The translations under genes and the position numbers were made by a program. A DNA stretch of 64,000 bases from QHXW01 sp035297145 (GTDB lineage: Bacteria; Acidobacteriota; Terriglobia; Bryobacterales; Bryobacteraceae), in contig DATGZN010000094.1 of NCBI GenBank assembly GCA_035297145.1, forward strand, positions 124,001-188,000. Direction: 5' to 3'. Shown piece by piece: positions 37,201 to 44,333 of this stretch. The notes beneath the pieces were generated by a model that saw only the letters and a program-made list of their open reading frames with translations, did no database searches and had not been told where the DNA came from. How positions within the stretch are numbered: position 1 is the first letter of the stretch; every line of letters begins with the position of its first letter.

Positions 37201-37509
37201 GTCGAGCCTCGCCTTCTGATTGACTTCCAGCACGACGTTCTTCGATTCGAGAGTTTGGAAGCCGGCCTTCTCGGCGGTGACGGTGTACTGGCCAGGGATC
37301 AGCTCATCAACGCGATAGGCGCCCTGGAGATTTGTGACAGCGGTGCGGACGAAGCCGGTAGCGTTCTGATGCGCCAAGATGGTGACAGCGGGAGCTAGCG
37401 CGCCGGATTCATCGTGGACTTCGCCCAGAAGCGTGGCTGATGCGACCTGCGCGTATGTGATGGGCCTTGTGGCGAACAGGCATAAAGCGATCAAAAGCCG
37501 TTTCGTCAT
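34282..37509 (-). CDS. Oar-like TonB-dependent outer-membrane receptor
   Basis: About 1075 residues from ATG 37509, the start that gives a signal peptide (MTKRLLIALCLFATRPITYA) and an ATGA overlap with the kinase gene. A carboxypeptidase-like regulatory domain (ATLLGEVHDESGALAPAVTI, about 22-110) precedes the plug (SNIDSLPLVQRNVVNLITLG) and a large beta barrel ending in LALRYDF with the terminal Phe expected of barrel proteins. In this phylum such receptors import or export diverse large substrates. Translational coupling to the kinase gene implies a shared process. Confidence 0.92.
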   Translation of the reverse strand: MTKRLLIALCLFATRPITYAQVASATLLGEVHDESGALAPAVTILAHQNATGFVRTAVTNLQGAYRVDELIPGQYTVTAEKAGFQTLESKNVVLEVNQKARLDMQLQLASASGSVTIEAQVSPVQSDDATVGYRLESSNIDSLPLVQRNVVNLITLGPGAIPRQLGGFTSDQVNAVQANRGANALNPPVNGARSYMNAFLLDGANDTDRNTFAIAVEPPMDSVQEFHIDTSAAAAEFSQAAGGIMDVVTKSGTIAWHGSAFEYFRNEALDAHNYFDDPTLPRPIFRQSQFGGSLGGRVPKIKNTFFFATYEGLRAKSAKPLLALVPNATIRTGDFAGGAPLFNPFSLDASGNRLPFAGNVIPPSLIDPIASKFLSTYEPLPNINNPNNNYQDSTPSQNHNDNVSARVDHEFRNQSRLFARYTINDERNVLAGLFPELPDSENLRAQQAALGHTWSGAAWLNEARLDFTRLKVFDTPQAAFHQDLAGQLGLQGLSGNPANFGLPYFQIEGYSTITDAPNLPQLQRDNLWQLSDGFSVTRGRHTFKTGFQWMHAGVNYLQSNLPRGEYIFSGVFTASRPTNTSASGNSLADFLLGLPQDTSRTVGFAEGYLRDNTYAAYFQDDWRLTPGLTLNVGVRYEYYAPFTDARNHLLNLNYSSLPNEPQLQTVPSASDPNYHNIAPRIGLAWTLPSSLWPGRKMVFRAAYGLYYAPEISSEAYNLVLNNIRTENNATSGASPLLTLENGFPQTSSTGFPTLYGLDQHAPTPYMQQWNAGIQQELGGGILFEAAYIGSKGTDLGLYRRFNTPAHVEIGQDLPPRPGDLQSLRTFPDLGPIIQVQHIANSSYNSLQLKGTKRMGKGLSFLTSFVWSKSIDDADLPIAGLFDAAGAQDERNLRLERGLSLFNVGRRLSSGFVYNLPVAGGFLRPLARNWQTSGIITMQDGTPENPFYFSADFANSGTPNRPNIVPGQSIILPPGKRTPAEWFNAAAFSQPAPYTFGDAGRDILPTPGDIIYDLALARSFHPRESHAIQFRAEFFNAFNHPNFGIPGPYPDFGPFFGRILATGDPRRIQLALRYDF

Positions 37510-38462
37510 GAAAGTAGAGACTCCAGTACTTGGATTGCGTCGTCGAAATCGCTGTACTGCAAGGTGCGGACGCCACGGGCAAGCATGGCCTGCAGGTTCT
37601 CGCGGTGCCAATCCGAGACTGGCGGATCCCAACGCGGGCGGTCCCATTCGAGGAAGGCGAGGGCTTCGCCCGGGTCTTTGGGCAAGAGCTCGGCCGGGCC
37701 CGAATCGCGGCGTTCCAGGAACACGATCTTTTCGGCGCGGGAGCACGACGCTGTTTGCACATTGGGAATCGCGCCGCTGCGGAGATCAAACATGTGCTTA
37801 CCGAACGGAGTGATGCTGCTGGTGTAGCCCTTGAGTTCCGGGAACAACTCGAACGCGGGCGGGCGGAAGCGCAGGTGTCGTGGCCTGCCGATGACGGTGT
37901 CGGACTGGGGATCGCGGAGCAGGGCGGCGAAATCGTCGGACAATAACGTCCAGCCGCGCTTGACGCAGGCATAGGCCATGCAGCTCTTACCGGCGCCGGC
38001 ATCTCCAAACAACAGCACGCCACGGCCGTTGAGGGCCACGCATCCGGCGTGGAGGATCGTGATATAGCGGTAATCGAGGGTGAAATAGGCCATGGTATCG
38101 AGCAGATGGTGGCGGAAATAGGGATCGCTCGCCACGGCGGGCGTGACACAGGAGAAGCAGTAGCCGGTTTGCAGATCACAAATGCCGAAGTTGGCGGCAT
38201 CCGCGGTGATGCTAAATAGACTCCGCTGGGCGCGGTAGATTGGCTCGTGATCGGGCACTGGACCGTCCAAGTGCACGATCACGCGGATTTCGAGAGGCGG
38301 GCGATCGAACGCGCGGGTCCAACCGCCCCAACTCTCGGCGGTTGCTTCGAGCACGGCGGGAGAGTTGGTGGTGATCTGCACGGGGAATCCGAGAAGGTAG
38401 AATTCGGCGCGGTGCGGGAGCGGCGCACGCAACATCAATCGATCGTCGGGGTGCACAGGCAA
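37506..38462 (-). CDS. HprK-like kinase, copy 1
   Basis: 318 residues. The C-terminal half resembles the HPr kinase P-loop domain: LLFGDAGAGKSCMAYACVK is Walker A, and WTLLSDDFAALL follows where HprK has its DD metal site. The N-terminal half contains FPVQITTNSPAVLEATAESW and an aromatic-rich core. Such HprK-related proteins phosphorylate peptide or other non-HPr targets in some RiPP clusters (ThcoK-type lasso-peptide kinases), but no lasso genes are visible here. It is paralogous to the gene at 38601 and overlaps the TonB-receptor gene by four bases. Confidence 0.8.
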   Translation of the reverse strand: MPVHPDDRLMLRAPLPHRAEFYLLGFPVQITTNSPAVLEATAESWGGWTRAFDRPPLEIRVIVHLDGPVPDHEPIYRAQRSLFSITADAANFGICDLQTGYCFSCVTPAVASDPYFRHHLLDTMAYFTLDYRYITILHAGCVALNGRGVLLFGDAGAGKSCMAYACVKRGWTLLSDDFAALLRDPQSDTVIGRPRHLRFRPPAFELFPELKGYTSSITPFGKHMFDLRSGAIPNVQTASCSRAEKIVFLERRDSGPAELLPKDPGEALAFLEWDRPRWDPPVSDWHRENLQAMLARGVRTLQYSDFDDAIQVLESLLS

Positions 38463-38600
38463 GCATCTTCATGATCGCATCCTGGGCGGTGCATTAGACG
38501 TTGGAAACACAAGATTTACAACTGTTCAGGAGTGCGAAGAGTCTATCCGCAACGGGCTGCGTAAGATGCGGAGTTGGCAGTTCCGACTGAGAGTCAATTT

Positions 38601-39569
38601 TTACAAGTTTGCAGAGGGAGCAATCAGCAAATTGAGCTGGTGGATGGCTCCGGCGAAATCCCCGTACCGGAGGACGTAGGCCCCGCGGGAGAGGATAGCG
38701 AGGCGGGCCTCACGCTGCTCGTCGGCAACTGGAGAGTTCCAGCGGGGCTGGTCGGACTCAATGCGTGCCAACGCCTCTTCGATCGGAATTGACGACACGT
38801 TCGCGGCGTCTGTTCCGTTCCGCTCCAGGAAGGCGGTCGACTCGGCAAAACACTTCACGGAAGTCTGCACCCCAGGAATATCGGAGGCCCTCAATTCCAG
38901 AGTCGGCTTTCTGTTTGGCGCCGGTATTATGGGAAGTTGTGCGAGTTCCGGAAACAGCGAAGCCGCCTCGGGGCGAAAACGAATGCGCTCGGCCTTCCCG
39001 ATGACCATGCGATCATTGCGTCCGCGAATAGGCGCGCAGAAATCGTCGGCGACGAGTGTCCAGCCACTCTTCACACAAGCATAAGTAAGGCAGCTCTTGC
39101 CGGCGCCGGACCGGCCACAGAGGAGCAGGCCGCGGCCATTGCGTGCGACGCATGCAGCATGAATGATCGCAACGTACAGGTGGTCGATTGTGAAATAAAC
39201 CATCCATTCGAGCAACTGAAGGCAATAGAAGGGATCAGTGACGGCAGCAGGAGTCATCCAGGCAAAGATGCGGCCGCGCTCGAGGTCACAGACACCGAAG
39301 TTCTGGTTATCGACGGCAACCACGAACAAATTTTGTTGTGCCCGATATACCGGATCGTTCAGGGGAGAAGCGGACTGTTCGCCCGCAACGACCACCCGCA
39401 TCTCAAGCGAGGCATGCGGAAACAGGCGCTTGGATTTCCCCCAAATTTCCTCCGCGGCGCGCAGGACGAGTGGCGAATTTGTCGCCACGTGAAGCGAGAA
39501 GCCGAGGGGATGGTATTCACCCTCGTGCATCAGCGCGGTGTGCAGCAGCAGCGGATCCTGAGTGACCAC
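38601..39569 (-). CDS. HprK-like kinase, copy 2
   Basis: 322 residues, GTG start. It is a clear paralogue of the next gene downstream, with matching blocks: FSLHVATNSPLVLRAAEEIW, VYRAQQNLFVVAVDNQNFGV, LLCGRSGAGKSCLTYACVK and WTLVADDFCAPI. Both kinase residues of the DD pair are present, so it may be active. A 138-base gap separates the two copies; I see no small peptide gene in that gap. The pair probably acts on different or the same unknown substrates in the operon that ends with the EVE gene. Confidence 0.8.
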   Translation of the reverse strand: MVTQDPLLLHTALMHEGEYHPLGFSLHVATNSPLVLRAAEEIWGKSKRLFPHASLEMRVVVAGEQSASPLNDPVYRAQQNLFVVAVDNQNFGVCDLERGRIFAWMTPAAVTDPFYCLQLLEWMVYFTIDHLYVAIIHAACVARNGRGLLLCGRSGAGKSCLTYACVKSGWTLVADDFCAPIRGRNDRMVIGKAERIRFRPEAASLFPELAQLPIIPAPNRKPTLELRASDIPGVQTSVKCFAESTAFLERNGTDAANVSSIPIEEALARIESDQPRWNSPVADEQREARLAILSRGAYVLRYGDFAGAIHQLNLLIAPSANL

Positions 39570-39664
39570 GACCTATGATATCCCCGCCAATGGGGGACGT
39601 GTGGACTCATCTCGCTGCCCCGTCTGATGGAATTGTGGCGTTCCTAGCCGGTTCAACGGACCAA

Positions 39665-39969
39665 TCATGATTTTTCGAGGCAAGATTTTATGGCCTTCCT
39701 GATATTGAGCAACGTTTCCTTGTGGACCCTGTGGCAACGCAGCCGGGCAACTTCGGGACATGGGCGATGTATCCGGATGAAATTTTTGCAAAAGTTACAG
39801 CGTAGGGCAGATGTAACAGTGATCCCTTGAGTTTTGGATTGATGATATCGGGCTGGCTTAACATCATGCACAAAATAAGCCAGCACTTAGGCGACAGGTT
39901 TTCAGGAAAGGCCCGTTCTTGTTTTATGGCCTTGCCGTGTTCGAACAGGGCGCGAATCAACTGGAACAT
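39665..39969 (-). pseudogene. Frameshifted HicB-family antitoxin remnant
   Basis: From about 39815 the minus strand reads PYAVTFAKISSGYIAHVP and LPGCVATGST, the HicB N-terminal pattern. It then leaves that frame, and the expected continuation (ETLLNIRKAIKSCLEKS, stop at 39665) is found in another frame. A one-base loss near 39720 explains this. The ATG at 39969 overlaps the upstream stop as TGATG, but residues before the HicB match are unlike the family. No hicA toxin gene is recognised next to it. Called a broken gene. Confidence 0.5.
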
Positions 39970-40446
39970 CACCTCTCCCACAGTGTGAGCACTAACGTGT
40001 CGCCGGCCATGCGGGCGTCGAGCATTTTCTGATTGGGTAGCGGGCTTAATGGCGAGGCGTGTGACTTGAAATACTCGCGAATTACCGCGTCGGCCGGAGT
40101 GCAATCGAGTGTGTACGGGCCCCAAACGAAAATTGCATGGCCAGCGGCGGTTGCCAGGGCGGATGCGCTGCTCAGCTCGTGATTGGCGGAGAACGAAACA
40201 GGTTTTTCCGGAGTAAAAGTCACGCGGTAGAAATGTTGCAGGCCAAGCTCGGGAACTCGGGAGCTATGGTAGTTATCCTGAACGAATGCGCCGTAAAAGA
40301 CGGTCCCGTTGTAAGTTAATCGGGCGCTGCCTTCGAAAATGGTCGGTTAGCCATTGCGTGCGTGTTTCTGCCGGAGCCATTTGCGAACGAGCGCAGCCGG
40401 CGATGAGCGCGATGTGCATGAGCGAAATGTAAAATCTGCAGGCCAT
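39969..40446 (-). pseudogene. Frameshifted small lipoprotein gene
   Basis: ATG 40446 opens a lipoprotein-type signal (MACRFYISLMHIALIAGC, lipobox IAGC) and continues ETRTQWLTDH. The frame then goes wrong, while another frame continues smoothly as IFEGSARLTYNGTVFYGA and later PEKPVSFSANHELSSA to a stop at 39969. One extra base near 40340-40343 (within CGAAAATGGTC at 40334-40344) reconciles the two. The reconstructed protein would be about 158 residues. I recognise no family. It could also be a sequencing error in a live gene. Confidence 0.5.
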
Positions 40447-40543
40447 CGGACAGGGATGCTGAATCCGTAGACTCCGGTGAAAACAGATTTATTCTGCTGT
40501 GGCGAAACCCAGGCGAGTGCCGCTAGGCTGGTACTTGACTTCG

Positions 40544-41635
40544 ATGCGCGTGGCGATCATTCACTACTGGCTGCTGAACATGCGCGGGGGCGAGAGGGTC
40601 CTGGAGGCGCTCCTTCGGCTGCTGCCGGGCGCCGATATTTTTACACTTTTCTACGATCCGGAGAAGGTGAGCGAGACGATTCGTGCGCGGCGGGTAACGG
40701 CGTCGTTTCTCAATCCGCTGCGGCGGCACTACCGCACGCTCTTGCCGTTGATGCCCATGGCGCTCGAGAGTTTCGATCTACGCGAGTACGATCTGATCCT
40801 TTCGCATGAATCGGGGCCGGCGAAAGGAGTGCTTCCGCCATCGGCGGCGCGGCACATTTGTTACTGCCATACACCCATGCGGTATCTGTGGGACCTGTAT
40901 CCGGCGTACCGGAACGAATGGACGGCGAGCGCGTGGAAGCGCGCGCTGATGACGCCGCTAACTAATTATCTGCGCGTTTGGGACTACAGCACGGCGGCGC
41001 GCGTGGATGAGTTTGTGGCGAGCAGCTCGAATGCGGCGCGTCGCATCCTGAAAACGTACCGGCGGGACGCGCGTGTGATTCATCCGCCGGTGGCGGTGGA
41101 GTCGTTCTACTGGAAACAGCCGGAGGATTACTACCTGATTGTTTCGGAGCTGGTGCCGTACAAGCGCGTGGATCTCGCGGTGCGCGCGTTTTCGAAAAAT
41201 GGGCGGCGGCTACGCGTGGCGGGGGACGGGCCGGAGTATGCGGAGCTGAAGAGGATGGCGAAAGGGAACGTCGAGTTCTGCGGGCGGGTGTCGGAGGAGG
41301 AACTGCGCGAGTTGTATGCGCGGGCGCGGGCGTTCGTCATGCCGGGCGAGGAAGATTTCGGCTTGACGCCGGTGGAGGCGCTGGCGAGTGGGAAACCGGT
41401 GATCGCGTTGCGGCGCGGCGGGGTGATGGATAGCGTGCCGGCTGTGGATCCGACGGGTGGTGTGTTCTATGATGCGGCCGAAGAAGAGCAGTTGGCCGCG
41501 GCGATCGCGAGGTTCGAGCGGATGGAGGCGCTGTTTGAGCCGCGCGAGTTGCAAGCGTACGCGTCACGATTCTCCGAGGAGCGATTTGCGCGTGAGATGC
41601 GCGCGGTTATCGAACCAGGGCGAGAGGGCGGATAG
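40544..41635 (+). CDS. GT4 family glycosyltransferase
   Basis: About 363 residues from ATG 40544, where the family N-terminus MRVAIIHYWLLNMRGGERV begins. Later features include ICYCHTPMRYLWDLYP, the donor-site loop VSELVPYKRVDLAVRAF and EDFGLTPVEALASGKPVIA with the E-x7-E pattern of retaining GT4 enzymes. It should add a sugar from a nucleotide donor during exopolysaccharide or O-antigen synthesis at the inner face of the membrane. The 3' end overlaps the convergent cyclase gene by 29 bases. Confidence 0.92.
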   Translation: MRVAIIHYWLLNMRGGERVLEALLRLLPGADIFTLFYDPEKVSETIRARRVTASFLNPLRRHYRTLLPLMPMALESFDLREYDLILSHESGPAKGVLPPSAARHICYCHTPMRYLWDLYPAYRNEWTASAWKRALMTPLTNYLRVWDYSTAARVDEFVASSSNAARRILKTYRRDARVIHPPVAVESFYWKQPEDYYLIVSELVPYKRVDLAVRAFSKNGRRLRVAGDGPEYAELKRMAKGNVEFCGRVSEEELRELYARARAFVMPGEEDFGLTPVEALASGKPVIALRRGGVMDSVPAVDPTGGVFYDAAEEEQLAAAIARFERMEALFEPRELQAYASRFSEERFAREMRAVIEPGREGG

Positions 41636-42395
41636 GGGATCCGGTGCCGCCACGGATCTTGAGCGGCGCGGCGGCGAAAACGAATTCGTAGACGCGATCG
41701 GCGGCGAGCTGCTCCAGGTTTAGGCATTCGATGATGTGGATGCCATTCTCAACGAGCAGGTGCACGTGGACGGGCATGGTGGGAGCGGGAACGAATTCGA
41801 AGGCGACGGTGTCGGAGCCGGCGGCGAAGGCACCTCTCGAGCTGATCCAACGGGCGGCGGGCTCGCCGGGGCCAGGGCCGCGGACCTGCGCGATGAAGCG
41901 CGCGGCGTCCTCCCAGTAACGCGCCCAGCCGGTGCGCAGTAGGACAATATCGCCGGCGCGGACTTCCACATTCTCGGCGCGCGCCGCGGCGTCGAGGTGC
42001 TCGGGTGTGATCATGAAGTCGATGGGGAGAACGTCGGTGTGCTCGAGCGAGGCGATGTCGAGTAAGACTCCGCGGCGGAAGATGGGGGCGAGGGTGTCGA
42101 CGGAAAGGCGCTCGAGCCCGCCGGTGTAGGACTGCGCGACATCGCCGCCATCGTGCAGCTTGCCGTGGCGCGAGAAGTGACAGAGGGCGTCGATGTGCGT
42201 GCCGACGTGGCCGCCGAGCGCCAGCGCTTCGGAGGCGGAGCTACCGCCCGCAGTGGTGACGTACTCACCGTGCTTCTTGACCAGACCGAACAGGTAGGGC
42301 GGATGGACGGGGTGATGCGGCATGCCCACGAAATAGGGCTGGGCGAGGTCGTAGATTTTCGCGGATTCGAGGAGAGCGAGAAGATCAGGGGTCAC
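41607..42395 (-). CDS. Cyclase family (kynurenine formamidase-like) metallohydrolase
   Basis: 262 residues. The metal motif is clear: ALGGHVGTHIDALCHFSRHG, the HxGTHxD pattern of the cyclase/KynB family. Other blocks are YDLAQPYFVGMPHHP and VRAGDIVLLRTGWARYW, with HVHLLVENGIHIIECLNLE near the end. Members hydrolyse N-formylkynurenine, isatin or other amide and lactone substrates; no tryptophan catabolic genes are nearby, so the substrate is open. It stands alone between glycan genes. Confidence 0.88.
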   Translation of the reverse strand: MTPDLLALLESAKIYDLAQPYFVGMPHHPVHPPYLFGLVKKHGEYVTTAGGSSASEALALGGHVGTHIDALCHFSRHGKLHDGGDVAQSYTGGLERLSVDTLAPIFRRGVLLDIASLEHTDVLPIDFMITPEHLDAAARAENVEVRAGDIVLLRTGWARYWEDAARFIAQVRGPGPGEPAARWISSRGAFAAGSDTVAFEFVPAPTMPVHVHLLVENGIHIIECLNLEQLAADRVYEFVFAAAPLKIRGGTGSPIRPLALVR

Positions 42396-42425
42396 GATTA
42401 TTGAGCATAGCTAGAAAAAGCAATT

Positions 42426-42452
42426 CACCGCAGAGACGCAGAGGCGCAGAGA
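42426..42452. repeat. Short GCAGAGAC-type tandem repeat
   Basis: CACC is followed by three 8-base units, GCAGAGAC, GCAGAGGC and GCAGAGAA, in a non-coding gap. A near-identical intergenic repeat is known from many unrelated bacterial genomes; this is from memory. Confidence 0.6.
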
Positions 42453-42591
42453 AAAACAAGAAATCTATCTCTCCTTTGCGGCTGCGGCACTGTGCTTGGC
42501 GTTGGCGGAGTGGCGTATAGCGGCAATGAGTACGCTGAGAGCACAAATGTCGTGAGCAAGAGTGCTTCTATACCGCTAAAATCGAAGAAGC

Positions 42592-43263
42592 TTGAAGATC
42601 ACGATCTCGAAGGAAAACTACCTCAAGACCATCGCGGAGGCGGAATCGGAGGGGGAAACGGTCATCGCGGCCACATTGGCGCGGTGGCTCAAGGTTTCGG
42701 CCCCGGCGGTGACGATGGCGATCCGGCGGCTGAAGCGTGACGATCTGATTCGCGTGGCGCGCGAGGGGCAGATCACGTTGACGCGCGCCGGGCGCACGAT
42801 CGCCAACCGGCTGCTGACCCGCCATCATTTGATCGAGCGCATGCTCACTGAGATTTTCGGGATGGAGTGGTACAAGGTCCACGACGAAGCGGAGCAATTG
42901 GAGCACGCGGTGTCGGCTGACTTCGAGAACAAGCTGCGCGAAAGGCTGGGGGACGGTGGGGCTTGTCCGCACGGCAATCGTGTGGGTGTGGATACGCCGG
43001 ACGACCGGCGGCGGCGCGGCTTGAAACCGCTCGATGAGGGCGAACTCGAAGAACGGTTGGCGGTGGTCAGCGTGTTCGAGCGGGACCGGCGTTTTCTGGA
43101 GCACATGGACAAACTCAACGTGCGGCCTGGGACGGCGATGTGCATTACGGCGGCGACCCGCAAAGCTCTGACTGTCGACGTCGACGGGCGATCGGTTCAG
43201 ATCGAAAGACCGGCTGCGGAGCGCGTCTGGGTGAGGCCGATGACCTCAAGCACCTCGCGCTGA
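42592..43263 (+). CDS. DtxR/MntR-family metal-dependent regulator
   Basis: 223 residues with a TTG start at 42592; the start is the least certain part. The N-terminus is a winged helix (ISKENYLKTIAEAESEGE, LARWLKVSAPAVTMAIRRL), followed by the DtxR dimerisation/metal domain (RHHLIERMLTEIFGMEWYKV, HDEAEQLEHAVS) with several Glu/His ligands, and a C-terminal SH3-like region (VRPGTAMCIT). It would sense iron or manganese. No metal transporter is next to it. The last 67 bases overlap the convergent glycosyltransferase gene. Confidence 0.85.
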   Translation: MKITISKENYLKTIAEAESEGETVIAATLARWLKVSAPAVTMAIRRLKRDDLIRVAREGQITLTRAGRTIANRLLTRHHLIERMLTEIFGMEWYKVHDEAEQLEHAVSADFENKLRERLGDGGACPHGNRVGVDTPDDRRRRGLKPLDEGELEERLAVVSVFERDRRFLEHMDKLNVRPGTAMCITAATRKALTVDVDGRSVQIERPAAERVWVRPMTSSTSR

Positions 43264-44333
43264 TAGCGCTCGACGGTGAATTGTTCTTTCCAGGCAGAGT
43301 ACGCGTTGGCGGCAACTTTGGGCAGTTGCTCAGGCGCTTGGATGAGGTGCTGGAGCTTTGCCGCGAGCGCTTCAGGGGTGGGTGGCTCGACGAGGAAGCC
43401 GGTTTCGCCATCGTGGAGAATCTCGGGGATGCCGCCGGAAACAAAAGCCACGACGGGGACGCGGGCCGCATAGGCTTCGAGGACGACGCGGGGCGCTCCA
43501 GGCTCGCGCAAAGATGGGACCACCAGCAGGTCCAGGGCCGCGAGTACTGCGTGGATGTTTTCCTGCCAGCCGGGAAACTCGACCGGCAGGCCTTCGGCCG
43601 CGTGGCGTACCTGATCGAAATAGCGTGATGCTTCGGGATTTTCGAAAAGGGGCGCGCCGCAGACGAGGAATTGGGAATCTGGATGCGTCTGCGCGACCAG
43701 ACGGGCGGCTTGCACGAACTCGAGCTGGCCCTTTTCCGGCGAGACGCGGCCGATGACGCCGATGCGCGGGCCGGCGGAGGCGGGAACCGGCGTGGCTTCC
43801 GCCGGGCCTACACCGTTATAAATTACGCGCACGCGGCCAGGCACGATATAGGGCCGAAGAGGCCGTGCAGTGTGCTGGCAGCAGGCGATCACTCTAGCGT
43901 TCGCAAATTGCAGCGAGCGTCCGGCCAACGTGGCCGCGGAACGCTGCGCCAAGTAATTGTGAGAGTGGAACAGAAGAGGAAGTCGCGCATGGCGTGCGGC
44001 CCAGGCAGCCGCGGGCAGCACGCGAGGACCATTCACGTAGATGAGATCAGCGCGCGTGTCGCGGGCCACGCGGGAAATGCGGCGTGCGAGCAGCGGCGTG
44101 GCGACAGCGAAGCGGGTAAAATCGAGCGGCGGCTTGAGGCCGGCGGCTAGCGAAATCTCGGGAAGCGAGCAAAAGGCGGCGCCGTGATCGCGTAGCTTTT
44201 CGACGAGGCGCCCGCGACCCGGAGCCGCGCAGGTCACGGTCCATCCGGCTGTCTGCACGGCCGGAATCAAATCGAGCAAACACTGTTGCGCGCCGCCAAG
44301 GTCGCCGTACTGATCGACAAAGAGGATGTTCAC
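43197..44333 (-). CDS. GT4 family glycosyltransferase
   Basis: About 378 residues from GTG 44333, chosen because NILFVDQYGDLGGAQQCLL begins the family and because it gives a GTGA overlap with the upstream gene. The C-terminal domain shows GVIGRVSPEKGQLEFVQAA, VVPSLREPGAPRVVLEAYA and GGIPEILHDGETGFLV, the nucleotide-sugar-binding pattern. A retaining glycosyltransferase for surface glycan, coupled to the polymerase gene. Confidence 0.92.
   Translation of the reverse strand: MNILFVDQYGDLGGAQQCLLDLIPAVQTAGWTVTCAAPGRGRLVEKLRDHGAAFCSLPEISLAAGLKPPLDFTRFAVATPLLARRISRVARDTRADLIYVNGPRVLPAAAWAARHARLPLLFHSHNYLAQRSAATLAGRSLQFANARVIACCQHTARPLRPYIVPGRVRVIYNGVGPAEATPVPASAGPRIGVIGRVSPEKGQLEFVQAARLVAQTHPDSQFLVCGAPLFENPEASRYFDQVRHAAEGLPVEFPGWQENIHAVLAALDLLVVPSLREPGAPRVVLEAYAARVPVVAFVSGGIPEILHDGETGFLVEPPTPEALAAKLQHLIQAPEQLPKVAANAYSAWKEQFTVERYQREVLEVIGLTQTRSAAGLSI

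Noticed and set aside
38463..38600. Gap between the kinase copies as host of a small peptide gene
   Set aside because: I found no start plus ribosome-binding site with a plausible peptide on either strand.
39573..39791. 72-codon ORF upstream of kinase copy 2 as a peptide precursor
   Set aside because: It is the third frame of the HicB remnant and has no leader-core organisation or recognition motif.
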